From assembly GCA_026770575.1 (NCBI GenBank), contig MU657175.1, positions 670,588 through 701,829 on the forward strand: a stretch of 31,242 nucleotides of DNA. Direction: 5' to 3'. The DNA is from Pelagophyceae sp. CCMP2097. Taxonomy: Eukaryota > Sar > Pelagophyceae. Positions 20,801 to 30,792 of this stretch are shown one piece after another; position 1 is the stretch's first letter, and each line of letters opens with the position of its first letter. The position numbers and the translations under genes were made by a program. A model generated the notes under the pieces. That model worked only from the letters and a program-made list of their open reading frames with translations, did not search any database and was not told the origin of the DNA.

Positions 20801-23800
20801 GACTTTTCTCTTCTCAGACGTCCAGGTCGTGACGGAGACGTTCCTCGAGGACCTCAACAACATCCTCAACGCGGGCGACGTCGCGAACCTGTACGGCCCC
20901 GAGGAGATGGAATCGATCATCGGAGCCTGCCGAGGCGAGTGCGCCAAAAAGGGAGTCCAGCCGACCAAGCAGAACATCTTCGCCCAGTACGTCCTCCGAG
21001 TGCGGCGGAATCTGCACATCTGCCTCTGCATGTCGCCCCTCGGCGAGACGTTCCGGGAGAGGCTCCGGCAATTCCCGTCCATCGTCAACTGCTCCACCAT
21101 CGATTGGTTCACCGAGTGGCCCGCCGAGGCTCTAGAGTCCGTCGGGCGATGGGCGCTGGCTCTCCAGAACGCCGTCGAGAACGTCGACGCCGTCGTCTCG
21201 GTCTTCAAGGCGATGCACCAGTCTGTGGAAAGCAAGTCTGTCGAGTTCTGGGAGACGCTGAGGCGCCGCAACTACGTCACGCCCACCTCGTACCTCGAGC
21301 TCCTCTCGTCGTTCTCCACGCTGCTGGGGTACAAACGGCTCGAGGTGCAGACGAAGAAGGACCGGCTGCAGAACGGGCTGGACAAGCTCACGACGACGAA
21401 GACGTTGGTCTCGAGCATGCAAAAGGAGCTCGAGCAGCTCCGGCCCCTTTTGATCTCAAAGGGGGCGCAAGTGGACGAGATGATGGTCAAGATGGACGTG
21501 GACAAGATGGCGGCGGCTCGCGATAAGGTCGAGGTGGAGTCCGTCGAGTTGAAAGCCGACGGCATCGCCACGCGCGCAAAGGCCATCGCCGACGACGCCC
21601 AGAAGGACCTGGACGAAGCCCTGCCCGCGCTCCACGCCGCCGTGCAGTGCCTCAAGGAACTGAAGAAGGCGAACATCGACGAAGTCAAGTCCCTGCGCAA
21701 CCCGCCCAACGGCGTTCGGTTGACCATGGAAGTGGCCTGCTTGTACTTTGAGGTCGCGCCGGTGAAGAAGCCCGACCCCAACGCGCCGGGCAAGAAGTAC
21801 GACGACTACTTCGAGCCCGCACAAAAGGTGCTCCTCGCAGACGCGAACAAGTTCCTCTCCATGCTCCAAAACTTCGACAAGGACCACATCCCGGATCGCA
21901 TCATCAAAAGGGTTGGGCCTTACATGACCAACGAGGACTTTACGCCCGAGAAGATCAAACAGGCCTCGGTGGCTTGCACGGCGGTAAGACCGTGTGCTGC
22001 ACAATCCAGTTGCACGACGCCCAACGAATCTCTAGGTCTGCATGTGGGCCCACGCGATGCACAAGTACCATTTCGTCAGCCTCGGCGTCGCGCCCAAGAA
22101 AGCGGCTCTGGCAGAGGCCACGTCGGAGCTGGATTCGGCGACCGAGACGCTGACCGAGGCCCGAGCGAGGCTGCTCTTGGTCGTGGAGAAGCTCGAGTTC
22201 CTGGAAAAGTCGCTCAAGGAAGCGGTCGAAGAAAAAAGCGCTCTCGCATGCAAAGAGGAGGAGTGCAAGACGCGTCTGTCGAACGCAGACAAGCTCATCG
22301 GCGGCCTCGGGGGCGAGCAGGCGAGGTGGGCCAAGACGGTGCAAGATCTCACTGCGGCGCTGCTCAACGTTCAAAAGCGTCCCTTTGCAGAGGCATCCCG
22401 GAGAGTCGCGAAAAGGCTCTTCTCGAAATATCGGCCTTGTCTTTCATCTCGACATGTGTCAGGTCGTTGGCGACGTCCTCGTCTCCGCCGGCACCGTGTC
22501 CTACCTCGGGCCCTTTACGGCGGACTTTCGCGGTCAGGTCGTAGACGGGTGGCACGGCATGCTCCAATCGGTGCCAATTGCGTGCATACAGGGACTGATT
22601 TCAATCCTTTGAAATCCCATTGGGCCCAACTTGTAGGTGCACATCCCGCACACGCACAAGTGCGACGTCGTTTTGACTCTGGCTGAGCCGGTCAAGATCC
22701 GAACGTGGCAGCTGCAAGGCCTGCCCGGCGACAACCTCTCGACGCAGAATGCGATCATGTTGGACCGGAGCCGGAGGTGGGCTCTCTTCATCGACCCGCA
22801 AAGTCAGGCGAACCGCTTCGTCCGCAACCGCGGCCGGGATCGCGAGTGCTGCAGGAATGGCTTTGATGTCATCTCGCTCTCTGAGAAGAACTTTTTGAGA
22901 ACGCTGGAACAAGCGGTGCGCTTCGGCAAATGGGCGCTGTTGGAGAACATCGGCGAGACGCTCGAGGCGGCGCTGGAGCCCATCTTGCTCCAGCAAAAAT
23001 TCAAGTCCGGGGGCCAGGATATGATCAAGCTCGGGGAGAACACGATTCCGTACCACGCCGACTTTAAGCTGTGCGTCTCTTCGCCCACCGGCCTTTTCCC
23101 AGGAGCGCCGCAACTAGGATCATGACGACGAAGCTGCCCAACCCGCATTACCCGCCAGAGGTGCAGGTCAAGGTCTCCCTGATCAATTTCACCGTGACGC
23201 AATCTGGTCTCGAGGAACAGCTCCTCGTCGACACGGTGCAGCTGGAGATGCCGGACCTCGCGGCGAAGAAGTCGGAGCTCGTGCTGCAGCAGGCGAGCAT
23301 GAACAAGCAGCTCTTCGACATCGAGTCTGAGATCCTCCAGCTCCTCAGCAATTCAGAGGGCAACATCCTCGACGACACGATGCTCATCGAAACGCTGAAC
23401 ACTGCCAAGAACACGGCCAACGACGTCGCGGCCAAGATGCGAGACGCTGAATCCACGTCCGACGAGGTGAACGCATCGTCTGAAGAGTACCGCCCCGTGG
23501 CGAAGCGAGCCTCCCTCATCTACTTTTGTCTGGCGGATCTGGCCAACGTCGACCCCATGTATCAATACGCCCTCCCCTGGTTCAAGTCGTTGTTCGCCGC
23601 CGGCGTGAGGAAGGCGCCCAACGCCGCGAACATGGCCACGCGCCTTGAGAACCTCAACGACTTCTTTACGCACTACGTCTATACAAACGTCTGCCGCGCC
23701 CTTTTCGAGAAGCACAAGCTCCTCTTCAGTTTCTTGCTCACGGCCAAGATGCTGAATGGCGAGGGCGAGATGGACGGCAACGTCTGGCGCTTTGTCATCT

Positions 23801-26280
23801 CCGGCCAGTCGACCACGCCGCCAAAGTCCCTCGAGAATCCCGACTGTGAATGGATCGAGGACAAGGTCTGGTGCGTGGCCCCGACGGCCAAGCCGCGTCG
23901 TCGCCACGCCGGAACCTTTTGGGGGCCCCCGGCTCGAAGAAGGGGCGTAGGTTTGACGTTTGCAACCTCGGCGGCGTCGTCTGCGAGGCCGGCACTCGGG
24001 TCGACTTTGGGCAGCTCCCGCGGCACTTTTCCGACAACGCGGCGAAATGGAAGAGGGTCTACGATTCCGCAGAGCCGCAGTCGGCCAAGCTCCCTCCGCC
24101 GTGCGTTTTGCGCGGGGAAGCGCGCCGCGCACAAAGCCGCAGAGCCCGGCCGCAAGAGCGAGGCCGCCCAATCCCAAATCGGGCCTTTCGAATCGCCCAT
24201 ACCGCCAGGTACCACCAACTCTCGGGCCTGCAGCACCTCTGCGTTTTGCGGTGCCTTCGGCGCGACAAGCTGACAGAGGGCATGGCCGGGTTCGTGGCCA
24301 AGGTTATGGGCCCGAGATACGTCGAGCCGCCGCCTTTCCACCTGCAGGCCTGCTTCGACGACAGTTCGTCGGTCAACCCGTTGGTCTTTGTCTTGTCGAC
24401 GGGGTCCGACCCGAACAAGGACATTCTGGACCTGGCGCACAGGGTGGGCATGGCGGACAGGCTACAGAGCATCGCGCTGGGCCAGGGCCAAGGCGCCATC
24501 GCCGCCAAGCTCATCGAAAAGTCGACGGCCGACGGCAGCTGGGTCCTGCTGCAGAACTGTGAGTTTTTTGAGCGCGGGCCTTTGCGGGCACGTCGCATGC
24601 GCCGCGGCGGTAGGTCACTTGTGCATCTCCTGGCTCCCCGCGCTGGAAAGGCTGTGCGAGGCCTTGGAGGCGGACAAGGTGCACGAGTCGTTCCGCCTCT
24701 GGCTGACTTCCATTTCGTCTGCGCACTTTCCTGTGAGCATCCTTCAATCGGCGGTGAAGATGACCAAGGAGCCGCCCCGCGGCCTCCGGGCCAACCTCCG
24801 GACCACCTTTATCAAGATGAGCGACGAGAAACTGAATCGGACCAACAAGCCGGAAGCGTACCGCAAGCTCCTCTTCGGCCTCTGCTTCTTCCACGCGCTC
24901 ATCATCGAGCGCAAGAAGTTTGGCCCGCTGGGCTGGAACGTGCCGTACGACTTCAACGAGACGGACCTCGATATCTGCATCGCCCAGCTCGAGCTCTACG
25001 TCGACCAGTACGACAACGTGCCTTACCAGGTCCTCCGGCAGCTGACTTCGGTGGTGAACTACGGGGGCAGGGTGACGGACGACAAGGACATGCGCACCGC
25101 CGACATCGTCATCTCCGATTTCCTGACGCCGCAGATCTTGGCCGACAACTACAAGTTCTCCAGGAGCGGCACTTACTCCTCCGTCGCATCCGACGCGCAC
25201 GCCCCGCTCAAGTCGTACCTCGACTACATCGACTCGATGCCCTCGATGCCGGATCCAGAAGTTTTCGGGATGCACGACAACGCGTCGATATCCTGCGCGC
25301 TCCAGGAAGCGGACGATCTCTGCGACGTGGTCGTCTCCCTCCAGCCGAGGACGGGTCAAGGCGGCGGCAGGTCTCGGGAGGACGTCACGGCCGAGGCCGC
25401 GGCCGCCATGGAATCGACCTTGCCCCATCCCTTCGACGTCGAGGCGGTGTACCTGAGGTACCCGACGACGTACGCCGAGTGCTTGAACACGACCATCGTC
25501 CAAGAATGCGCCCGCTTCGCGCAACTCGGGCGGACCATGGTCGAATCGCTGAGGACGTTCCAACTCGCCCTCAAAGGCCTCGTCGTCCTCTCCTCCGACC
25601 TCGAAGCCATGGGCGCCGCCATCTACGACGCGCGCGTCCCAGAGGCCTGGACGAAGTGCGCATACCCCTCTCTCAAGCCGCTGCCGGCCTGGTACGCCGA
25701 CCTCGTGCTCCGCCTACAATTCGTGCAAGGGTGGATCGACGGCGGCCTCCCGCACGTCTTGTGGATCAGCGCCTTCTTCTTCCCGCAGGGGTTCATGACG
25801 GCAAACGTGCAAAACTACGCGCGGCGCACTGGCGTGCCCGTCGACACGGTCCAGTTCGGCCACGTCCTGTTAAGCGAGACGCCCGCCGAGCTGAGCAACG
25901 CCCCAACAGACGGCTGCTACATCTCCGGCCTCTTTCTGGAGGGGGCTCGGTGGGACAAGAAGAAGCGCCAACTCGCCGATCCGCGGCCCAAAGAGCTCTT
26001 TGCGCCCATGCCGCTGATCCATCTAATACCGCAAGTCGACCGCGTCGCGCCCGTCAAGGGCATCTACCGCTGCCCCGTCTACAAGATCACGACGCGCACC
26101 GGGACGCTCTCCACGACGGGCCACTCGACCAACTTCGTCTTTTGGCTCGAAATCCCGTCCACAAAACCCACCATCTTCCGAAACTCGTTGGTCTCCGAGA
26201 CCAACGCCCAAATCCTACTCTGCGACCAAGACTTTTGGGTCAAGGCCGGCGCGGCCTGCTTCTGCGCGCTGAAATACTAA
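11820..26280 (+). CDS. Axonemal dynein heavy chain, inner-arm (DNAH1-like), 21 exons
   Basis: Microtubule minus-end motor subunit of the flagellar axoneme. Exons: 11820-11896, 12016-12063, 12138-12186, 12293-12506, 12561-13025, 13185-14887, 14952-16328, 16391-17303, 17373-17687, 17797-17886, 17968-18044, 18154-18635, 18680-19739, 19788-21983, 22036-22368, 22463-22570, 22637-23070, 23118-23870, 23951-24100, 24209-24558, 24614-26280. Every junction keeps frame, giving about 4,286 residues, full length for the family. All four nucleotide-binding P-loops are present. The microtubule-binding region ([17 protein letters not shown]) and overall length look closest to DNAH1-type single-headed inner-arm chains; this sub-family call is from memory and needs a tree. 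Start ATG at 11820 is the first in frame and opens a basic N-terminus; the first four small exons are less certain than the rest. No frameshift or lost motif seen. Confidence 0.95.
12522..12555 (+). repeat. 17-bp perfect tandem duplication inside a 54-nt intron
   Basis: TGTAGACCTCTCTCGAG twice in tandem (12522-12538, 12539-12555) makes up most of dynein intron 12507-12560. Each copy carries a TAG that could act as acceptor, but only the AG at 12559-12560 keeps the reading frame. Confidence 0.85.
13121..13152 (+). repeat. 16-bp perfect tandem duplication inside an intron
   Basis: GCGACATGGGGCGGGT twice in tandem (13121-13136, 13137-13152) in dynein intron 13026-13184. Confidence 0.85.
14952..17150 (+). 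other. Dynein tail end and linker region
   Basis: Exons 7-8 encode the conserved region just before the motor ring: [24 protein letters not shown] sequence near 16100-16160, then [26 protein letters not shown] (spanning 16391-16480) and [12 protein letters not shown]. These belong to the linker that swings during the power stroke. Upstream exons (11820-14887) encode the divergent N-terminal tail, which binds intermediate/light chains and the axoneme and is poorly conserved between dynein classes. Confidence 0.85.
16319..16394 (+). repeat. Intron bounded by a perfect 14-bp direct repeat containing the splice junction
   Basis: CCTCGACCAGGTGC occurs at 16319-16332 and 16381-16394, exactly one intron length (62 nt) apart. 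Splicing joins CAG (ends 16328) to GTG (starts 16391), giving [15 protein letters not shown], the conserved dynein reading. Both splice sites are therefore provided by the two repeat copies. Confidence 0.9.
17200..21300 (+). other. Dynein AAA1-AAA4 ATPase modules
   Basis: P-loops read directly: AAA1 [17 protein letters not shown] (17215-17265, near residue 1587), AAA2 [15 protein letters not shown] (18428 on, near 1866), AAA3 [15 protein letters not shown] (19520 on, near 2216) and AAA4 [17 protein letters not shown] (20640 on, near 2574). Spacing of about 280-360 residues is normal for the family. Acidic Walker B segments are visible for AAA1 (CFDEFNRIN), AAA3 (VDDLNMP, first residues of exon 14) and AAA4 (FLFSDVQVV). 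AAA1 is the main hydrolytic site; all of its visible residues are intact, so the motor should be active. Confidence 0.92.
18077..18104 (+). repeat. 14-bp perfect tandem duplication inside an intron
   Basis: GGGTCCTTTTCGAG twice in tandem (18077-18090, 18091-18104) in dynein intron 18045-18153. A looser duplication (CTTCAAATCCGC...CATGCGGCAA, twice) fills the neighbouring intron 17887-17967. Confidence 0.85.
21340..22340 (+). other. Dynein stalk and microtubule-binding domain
   Basis: Heptad-rich stalk helix 1 is encoded at about 21350-21700, followed by the microtubule-binding domain (21700-22080) with [18 protein letters not shown] and [19 protein letters not shown], and stalk helix 2 (22090-22340, charged coiled coil). 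An intron (21984-22035) sits inside the binding domain, between ACTA and [11 protein letters not shown]; splicing restores the family sequence. Confidence 0.88.
22463..26280 (+). other. Dynein AAA5-AAA6 and C-terminal domain
   Basis: AAA5 begins in exons 16-18 ([34 protein letters not shown]), continues to AAA6 in exons 20-21 ([30 protein letters not shown]). The last exon carries the conserved KTTF-type stretch ([13 protein letters not shown]), the [20 protein letters not shown] motif and the C-terminal [21 protein letters not shown] block. The C-terminus is complete (TAA at 26278-26280). The small exons 16 (108 bases) and 19 (150 bases) are needed for continuity. Confidence 0.9.
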
Positions 26281-26951
26281 GACCCGCATGCGTGCACTCT
26301 GCGCGCACCACATGCCAAAAAGGCATCCTCTTCAAAGTCGAAAGAGGATCGATCAATTAAGGCGGGCTGGGAAAACGGAGGGCCCGACCCCGCCCCGGGA
26401 GCCCCGAAAGCCGCGGAAGCGCCGCAAGGGAAAACCCACTGGACCCAAAACAGCAAGGTCCCGCAGGGCCGAGAGCCGATCACTATCGAAGCACTCGAAT
26501 GACGCCTTCGAAGCTTCCGAAAACGCGTAACTTTACCACATAAACGTCTTTGGAAGTTGAAGTTGAACTTCGTTTTAAAATATTCAACAGGAAGCCAACA
26601 AGCCACCTCAGCCGTACAGACCACCGCCACCTTGGCCTTGGCCCCTACGGGGGCCCTTATCGGGGAGGCCCGCGCCGAACCGGCCTCGCCCCGTCGCCGA
26701 GCCGCTCCTCACTCGGTAGGGGGCTCCTCACTTTTGGAAGGGTGTCCTTCTAAAGAGGCTGCGCGCCAACTTGAATCGGCCCTGGGTCGTATCGAGGAGC
26801 GCGCTCCCCCACGGCGACCAGAGGCCAATCCTCTCGGGATAGGAACATGGTTGGAGAGGGACCCAGTTGGTGCGTTGCCTGCTCCTCGGTGGACCGGCGC
26901 CCCCCGCGCCTCTGCCCATTCAAGTTCCACGAGAGCCATACACTTAGACGT
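26281..26951. other. Convergent intergenic region with small hairpins
   Basis: Between the ends of the dynein (+) and phosphoesterase (-) genes. Close behind the dynein stop are two inverted repeats: ATGCC/GGCAT (26312-26326) and ATCCTCTT/AAGAGGAT (26325-26349), which may shape the 3' end of the transcript. An AT-richer patch at 26525-26590 holds the palindrome GAAGTTGAACTTC. At 26700-26745 a short phrase (GCTCCTCACT) is repeated. Open frames here are short, overlap the antisense of the next gene, and show no recognisable protein; I see no gene. Confidence 0.5.
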
Positions 26952-29649
26952 CTATTTCTTGGACGGCGACGTCCTCAGACGGGCGTCGGGGGGGAGATGC
27001 GGGGGGTGCGGCTCATTCATGCCGTCGCACGTCCTTGCGCAGCCGGTCAAGGCATCTGTCTGGTCGGCGCCGCGGACGTGGCAGCGCTTCGCCGCGTAGG
27101 ACGCGACCCAAACACAATTTTTCGAGGGGTTGTTTTTTTTGTGCCAATCCGCCGAGTCCATCGGCCCGGTTGGGTCGACGCTGACCTTTTTCACGACGAC
27201 GGGATCGAGCGCGTCTGGCGTGAACGAGAATTTCGCGAAGGAAGTCAGACCGTGATCCTGGCCCTCGGACATGACGTCAATGTAGTTTTCCACGTCGTTG
27301 TAGGGTTTCGAGATGCGCCAATAATGCCAGTCCGAATGGATGCCGTAAAACACCTAGCGTTCCGACTGCGAAACGCCCCACGTGGGAGCGTTCAACGCGC
27401 CATGTCGGGGTTGGCAACGGCATGGGTTTTAATCTTTTCGACGAGGTCGCCAAACGCCGAGTACGTGTCCGAAACGCCGTCGTTGTCCGTGTCCACCATC
27501 TGCGAAACCGGCGAATCGGAGTCGATCATGCCAGCGTTGCTCACGATGCCTAATTCGTCGGCATCCGCCGGCCAATGGTTGCATCGTCGAAGAAGTGCGT
27601 ACTTTCAGAGTACGACGAGCTCCATTGAAAGATGTTCGCCTGCCAGTGCAGGAGCACGGCCTGCAGGCCAGCGGCCTTTGCTTTTGAGACGGACTCGTCG
27701 ATCCAGGCGAGGGCGCAGTCCTTGGCTCGGACGTAGCCGGCGATGCGTTCAGAAATAGGGTCCACCTCGTCCATCTTCGGGTACGCCGCCCCGCCGCCGG
27801 CCAAGCCCCAGTCGCTGCCGGGGACTTCCAGCGTGACGACAGCCATGTTGCACTTTTCGATGTACTTGTGGAACCTACGCGGTCCATCTCAGACGCGCCT
27901 CTTTGAGGACCGCGTCACCGTGACGGGGACCTCGTCAAATGGGGCTTTTACGGGACCCCGTCGCGGGGAACTTGTATCAGGGACCTCGCGACGGCGACGT
28001 TGTATCGGGCGAACTTGTGACATCGGCCGCTTGACCACGGGACCCCTTGTCGAGACAGGGACCCCGGGTGACAGGGATTGAGTCAAATAAACCTGGCAAC
28101 AGGGACCTTGGGGTCCTTGTCACGGCGGCCGTCTCACGGCGACTCAGTCGGACCGTCTCACACTGGCAGGGCCCTTTGCCACAGGGCCCTTTGCCACAGG
28201 CCCTCGTCACGGCTCAACTTTGAAACTCTTGCTAAAGGGACCCCGTCAAACGGACCTCGTCTGCGACGGGACCCCGTCAACGGGCCTGCCCGCCGGACCG
28301 TGTCACGGGACCCTCTTCACAGCGACACCGCCACACGGCCCCTGTGACAAGGCCCACGTTTCCTGTCACGGGGCCCCTTTGACAAGATCCCTTTGATGGG
28401 GACCTTGTCTGACGACTCGGAGGTCCTTGTGACGAGGTCCCCGAGACGACGAGGTCCCTTTGAAGAGGTGTGACGTGGTCCCTTTGACGAGGTCCCCGTG
28501 ACGGGGTCCCGTGGTCTGACAAGGCCACTGTGACGACGCTGTGCAAGTTTCACAGAACACGGCCTCGTGACAAGTTTCCCGTGACGAGGTCCCTCTGACG
28601 AGGTCCCCGTGACAGGGCCCCTTTGGCCGAATGGCGACGAGTTGCATTCGAGGTCCCTCTGACTTTTGCATTTGCGGCCGAATTCTGACTTTGGCATACG
28701 GGGTTCTTCCCCCGGGGCGGTTGTTCGCTGGGCGCCGCATTGCTCGCGGGCATTCGTCGGACTGCGTGTGGACCTCAAAAGCGCCCGTGAGGTCCTTTTG
28801 CGCGGTCAGGTCGAATTCGTCTATGAAGATATTTCGAGCCGCTTCGGAATTCAAAACGGTCGACTTTGGCAAGAAATACGTAGACGAATCTCCGGCGACA
28901 AAGTTGGGAGTCTGGCCCTCGCGGTAGTAGCCTAGAGTGTATAAAGCACTCGAAAGGAACCCAACGACGCTCGCAAAACGTACCGCGGTGGCAATCTGTC
29001 ATCTCGTTGTCACCGACTGCGTAGAGCAAAACCCGCTTGGACGCCCTCGCCACCCTCTGCATCACATTCAGCGGCCCGACCATCGTGTCATAAGTGCAAG
29101 GCGCGCCGCCGGACTTGGTGTCCCCGAGGTGGATCATGACCTACGTTTCTTTCGAGAGGGTTCTTCTCTACGTTTCCCTAGAGTCACTGGCACGTGGACG
29201 CACGTCGCACTGCCTCCCCATCTCCTCGACAGTCTTGGTCCAGACGGGGTGGCCCGTCGCCGGGTCCGAGTACGGGGCGCAGCCGACGGAGCAGACTGCG
29301 CACTCGGAGCGGTCCTATCGCATAGGTTCCATAGGTTTTTTCTAGAGGTTTTTTCTAGAGGTTTTTCCGAGAGGTGTAGGGTCGCATCAAAGGGAAACGC
29401 TCGACCGGGAAGCGCATTAGGGGACAAGAGGCTCAAAGGTCCGCGACGGACCGGCAACCCGCGCGGCCTCTCTGGGGCGGGCGAGCCAGCGGCGCGGCTG
29501 GGTCGCCCCGCGCGAAGGACGCCGGGGCGTACGTACGCGACGGCTGCGAGGCGCCTCTCCGCGAGCTGCACGGCGGCGAGGCGCTCCTCTTCGCCCAGGG
29601 CGCCCGCCGCCGCCGTGCAGGCGAGCGTTGCGGCGAGGACGAGGTGCAT
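26952..29649 (-). CDS. Secreted calcineurin-like metallophosphoesterase, seven exons
   Basis: Minus-strand exons: 29533-29649, 29204-29314, 28984-29140, about 28700-28931, 27603-27874, about 27401-27549, 26952-27353; roughly 480 residues. The first exon begins with a signal peptide (MHLVLAATLACTAAAGA), so the product likely enters the secretory pathway. A Cys-rich segment follows (ECAVCSVGCAPYS). Metal-site motifs of the fold are visible: HLGDTKSGGAPC, VGDNEMTDCHR (the GNH[D/E] position) and GIHSDWHYWRISKPYND (the paired-histidine site). A Ca-binding-like DTDNDGVSD loop is encoded near 27470. Substrate is unknown. The exon 4 donor is uncertain because the following intron is repetitive. The exon 6 donor is either a GC donor at 27401 or a GT donor at 27418; both keep frame. 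Confidence 0.75.
27875..28699 (-). repeat. Repeat-filled intron of the phosphoesterase gene, array switching orientation
   Basis: About 800 bases of degenerate repeats of 12-18 bp. Read on the + strand, the left part (27900-28340) is rich in GGGACCCCGTC/GGGACCTCGTC. The right part (28390-28640) is rich in the reverse complement, GACGAGGTCCC. It lies between exons encoding the two halves of the phosphoesterase, so it is best read as one large intron, five to ten times longer than any other here. It is not a CRISPR array: units are diverged, with no constant spacers. Confidence 0.75.
29315..29532 (-). repeat. Phosphoesterase intron 1 with tandem repeats near the acceptor
   Basis: On the + strand AGGTTTTTTCTAG is repeated in tandem at 29333-29345 and 29346-29358, with a third diverged copy after it and a CATAGGTT pair before it. 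On the coding strand these lie just upstream of the TAG acceptor (exon 2 starts at 29314 on the minus strand). The next intron, 29141-29203, has GAAACGTAG twice, the second being its acceptor. Confidence 0.75.
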
Positions 29650-29912
29650 GGCTGCGGGGGGAGGGTACGTTACAGGAATCCGAATCTACAAGTTTGTACG
29701 AGATTCTCCCTCTTCTCGAATCTTAAAATATTTCAAAACAAATTGCATCAGGATACCTCAAACTTTGAGGCGATGTTGCTACGCACTCTCGGCCTGCTTT
29801 ATAGTCCCAATACACACCACCACCATCACGACCCCCAACAGCACTGGACCCCAGAAAATTCTGAGAGCGAGGTTTTCGCTTTAATAAGAATTCTATTGCG
29901 CTAGGATTCCGA
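29650..29912. promoter_or_regulatory. AT-richer spacer upstream of the phosphoesterase
   Basis: About 250 bases with much lower GC than anything around, including AATCTTAAAATATTTC and TTTAATAAGAATTC. It lies directly upstream of the signal-peptide exon on the minus strand, so it is the likely promoter region. No specific factor site is recognised. Confidence 0.35.
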
Positions 29913-29959
29913 TTGAGGCTCGTGTCGAAGCGACTTTGGCCGAGGGAGCGAGGACCTTT

Positions 29960-30259
29960 TCAAAAGGGCATTCGTGTCCGACGCGTGCACGCGCGTCGCG
30001 CTGCCGGCGGAGGGGCCGTCGGCTCGCGCACGCGAAGCAGCCTGCTGAGGTCGCCAGAGAAGGACTCAGCGCGAAAGGCGCGCTTTGACGAAGCTCCGCC
30101 GCCGCGTCCTGCGGCCTCGAAGCAGACGGGGCGCCCTTCTTTCCGCGACGACGCCGGTCGCGTCGTCCTCGGGCCTCGGCGGCGTGATGCGGCAGCTGGA
30201 GTTTCGAAGGCCCATCTGGACTGGCGGCCCCCGTAATAGCCCCGGGTTTGCTCCTGTCG
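29960..30259 (-). CDS. Possible terminal exon of an unknown minus-strand gene
   Basis: A minus-strand frame opens after a possible acceptor (TCGACAG at about 30260) with EQTRGYYGGRQSRWAFETP and stays open to a TGA at 29960-29962. The product is Arg/Ala/Pro-rich and matches nothing I know. It could belong to the same transcript as the minus-strand exon at the right edge, with the repeat array and palindrome as intron. The other strand and the other minus frame are also open here, as expected of very GC-rich DNA, so this is weak. Confidence 0.2.
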   Translation of the reverse strand, partial: RQEQTRGYYGGRQSRWAFETPAAASRRRGPRTTRPASSRKEGRPVCFEAAGRGGGASSKRAFRAESFSGDLSRLLRVREPTAPPPAARRACTRRTRMPF

Positions 30260-30790
30260 ACTCGGAGGATACCGTACCCCGTCCGAGTCGAGGATACCGT
30301 CCAGGGGGCGCATCGGACCGCCGAGGGCCGTGTAAGAGTACCGCGGAGCAAAAGAGGACCGCCCCCCCGTCGGACCGCGGGGGCAAATTGGGGCCGTCCC
30401 GGGTAGAGGGTCTATAGACGACTGTGTGGGTCTATAGACGACTGTAGAGACTTCCTATACGACTGTCCGTATACGAGTCGTCGAGGGTCTGTATGGGACC
30501 CTGTCTAAATGGGGCCGTAGAAGGGGCCGCATAGGACCGTATAGGCCCCCGTCGGACCGTACAGGGCACGGAACCGCAAAGGGTCTCGGGTCCATCATGG
30601 CACCTGTACAGGGTCCCTACGGGACTGTCCGATGGGGGTCGTGCGGACCGCCGAGGATTCGCATCGGACCGTCGAGGGGCCCTCGACGGACCCTCGACGG
30701 ACCCTCGACGGGGCACATACGGACTCTCGACAGGGCAATATCAAAACCTCGACGGACCGTCTAGAGGCCGTCGAGGGCCGCGTCTCTCTT
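30240..30790. repeat. Second degenerate repeat array (GGACCGTCGAGGG-type units)
   Basis: Degenerate units of 11-18 bp with a GGACC...CGA core. The best-preserved part is near 30670-30715, where CCCTCGACGGA is repeated three times in tandem. GGGTCTATAGACGACTGT is repeated near 30407 and 30427. It resembles the intronic array at 27875-28699 in style but with a different core. No coding exon is supported inside it. Confidence 0.7.
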
Positions 30791-30792
30791 TG

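Noticed and set aside
26557..27099. 180-codon + strand open frame after the dynein gene
   Set aside because: It runs into the antisense of the phosphoesterase last exon, is low complexity, and shows no motif or splice support.
27875..28699. CRISPR-like array
   Set aside because: Units are short, diverged and without unique constant-length spacers, and the region is inside a spliced eukaryotic gene.
28937..29884. 315-codon + strand open frame
   Set aside because: Antisense to three phosphoesterase exons that carry metal-site motifs and a signal peptide; the + reading is Arg/Ala/Pro-rich with no domain.
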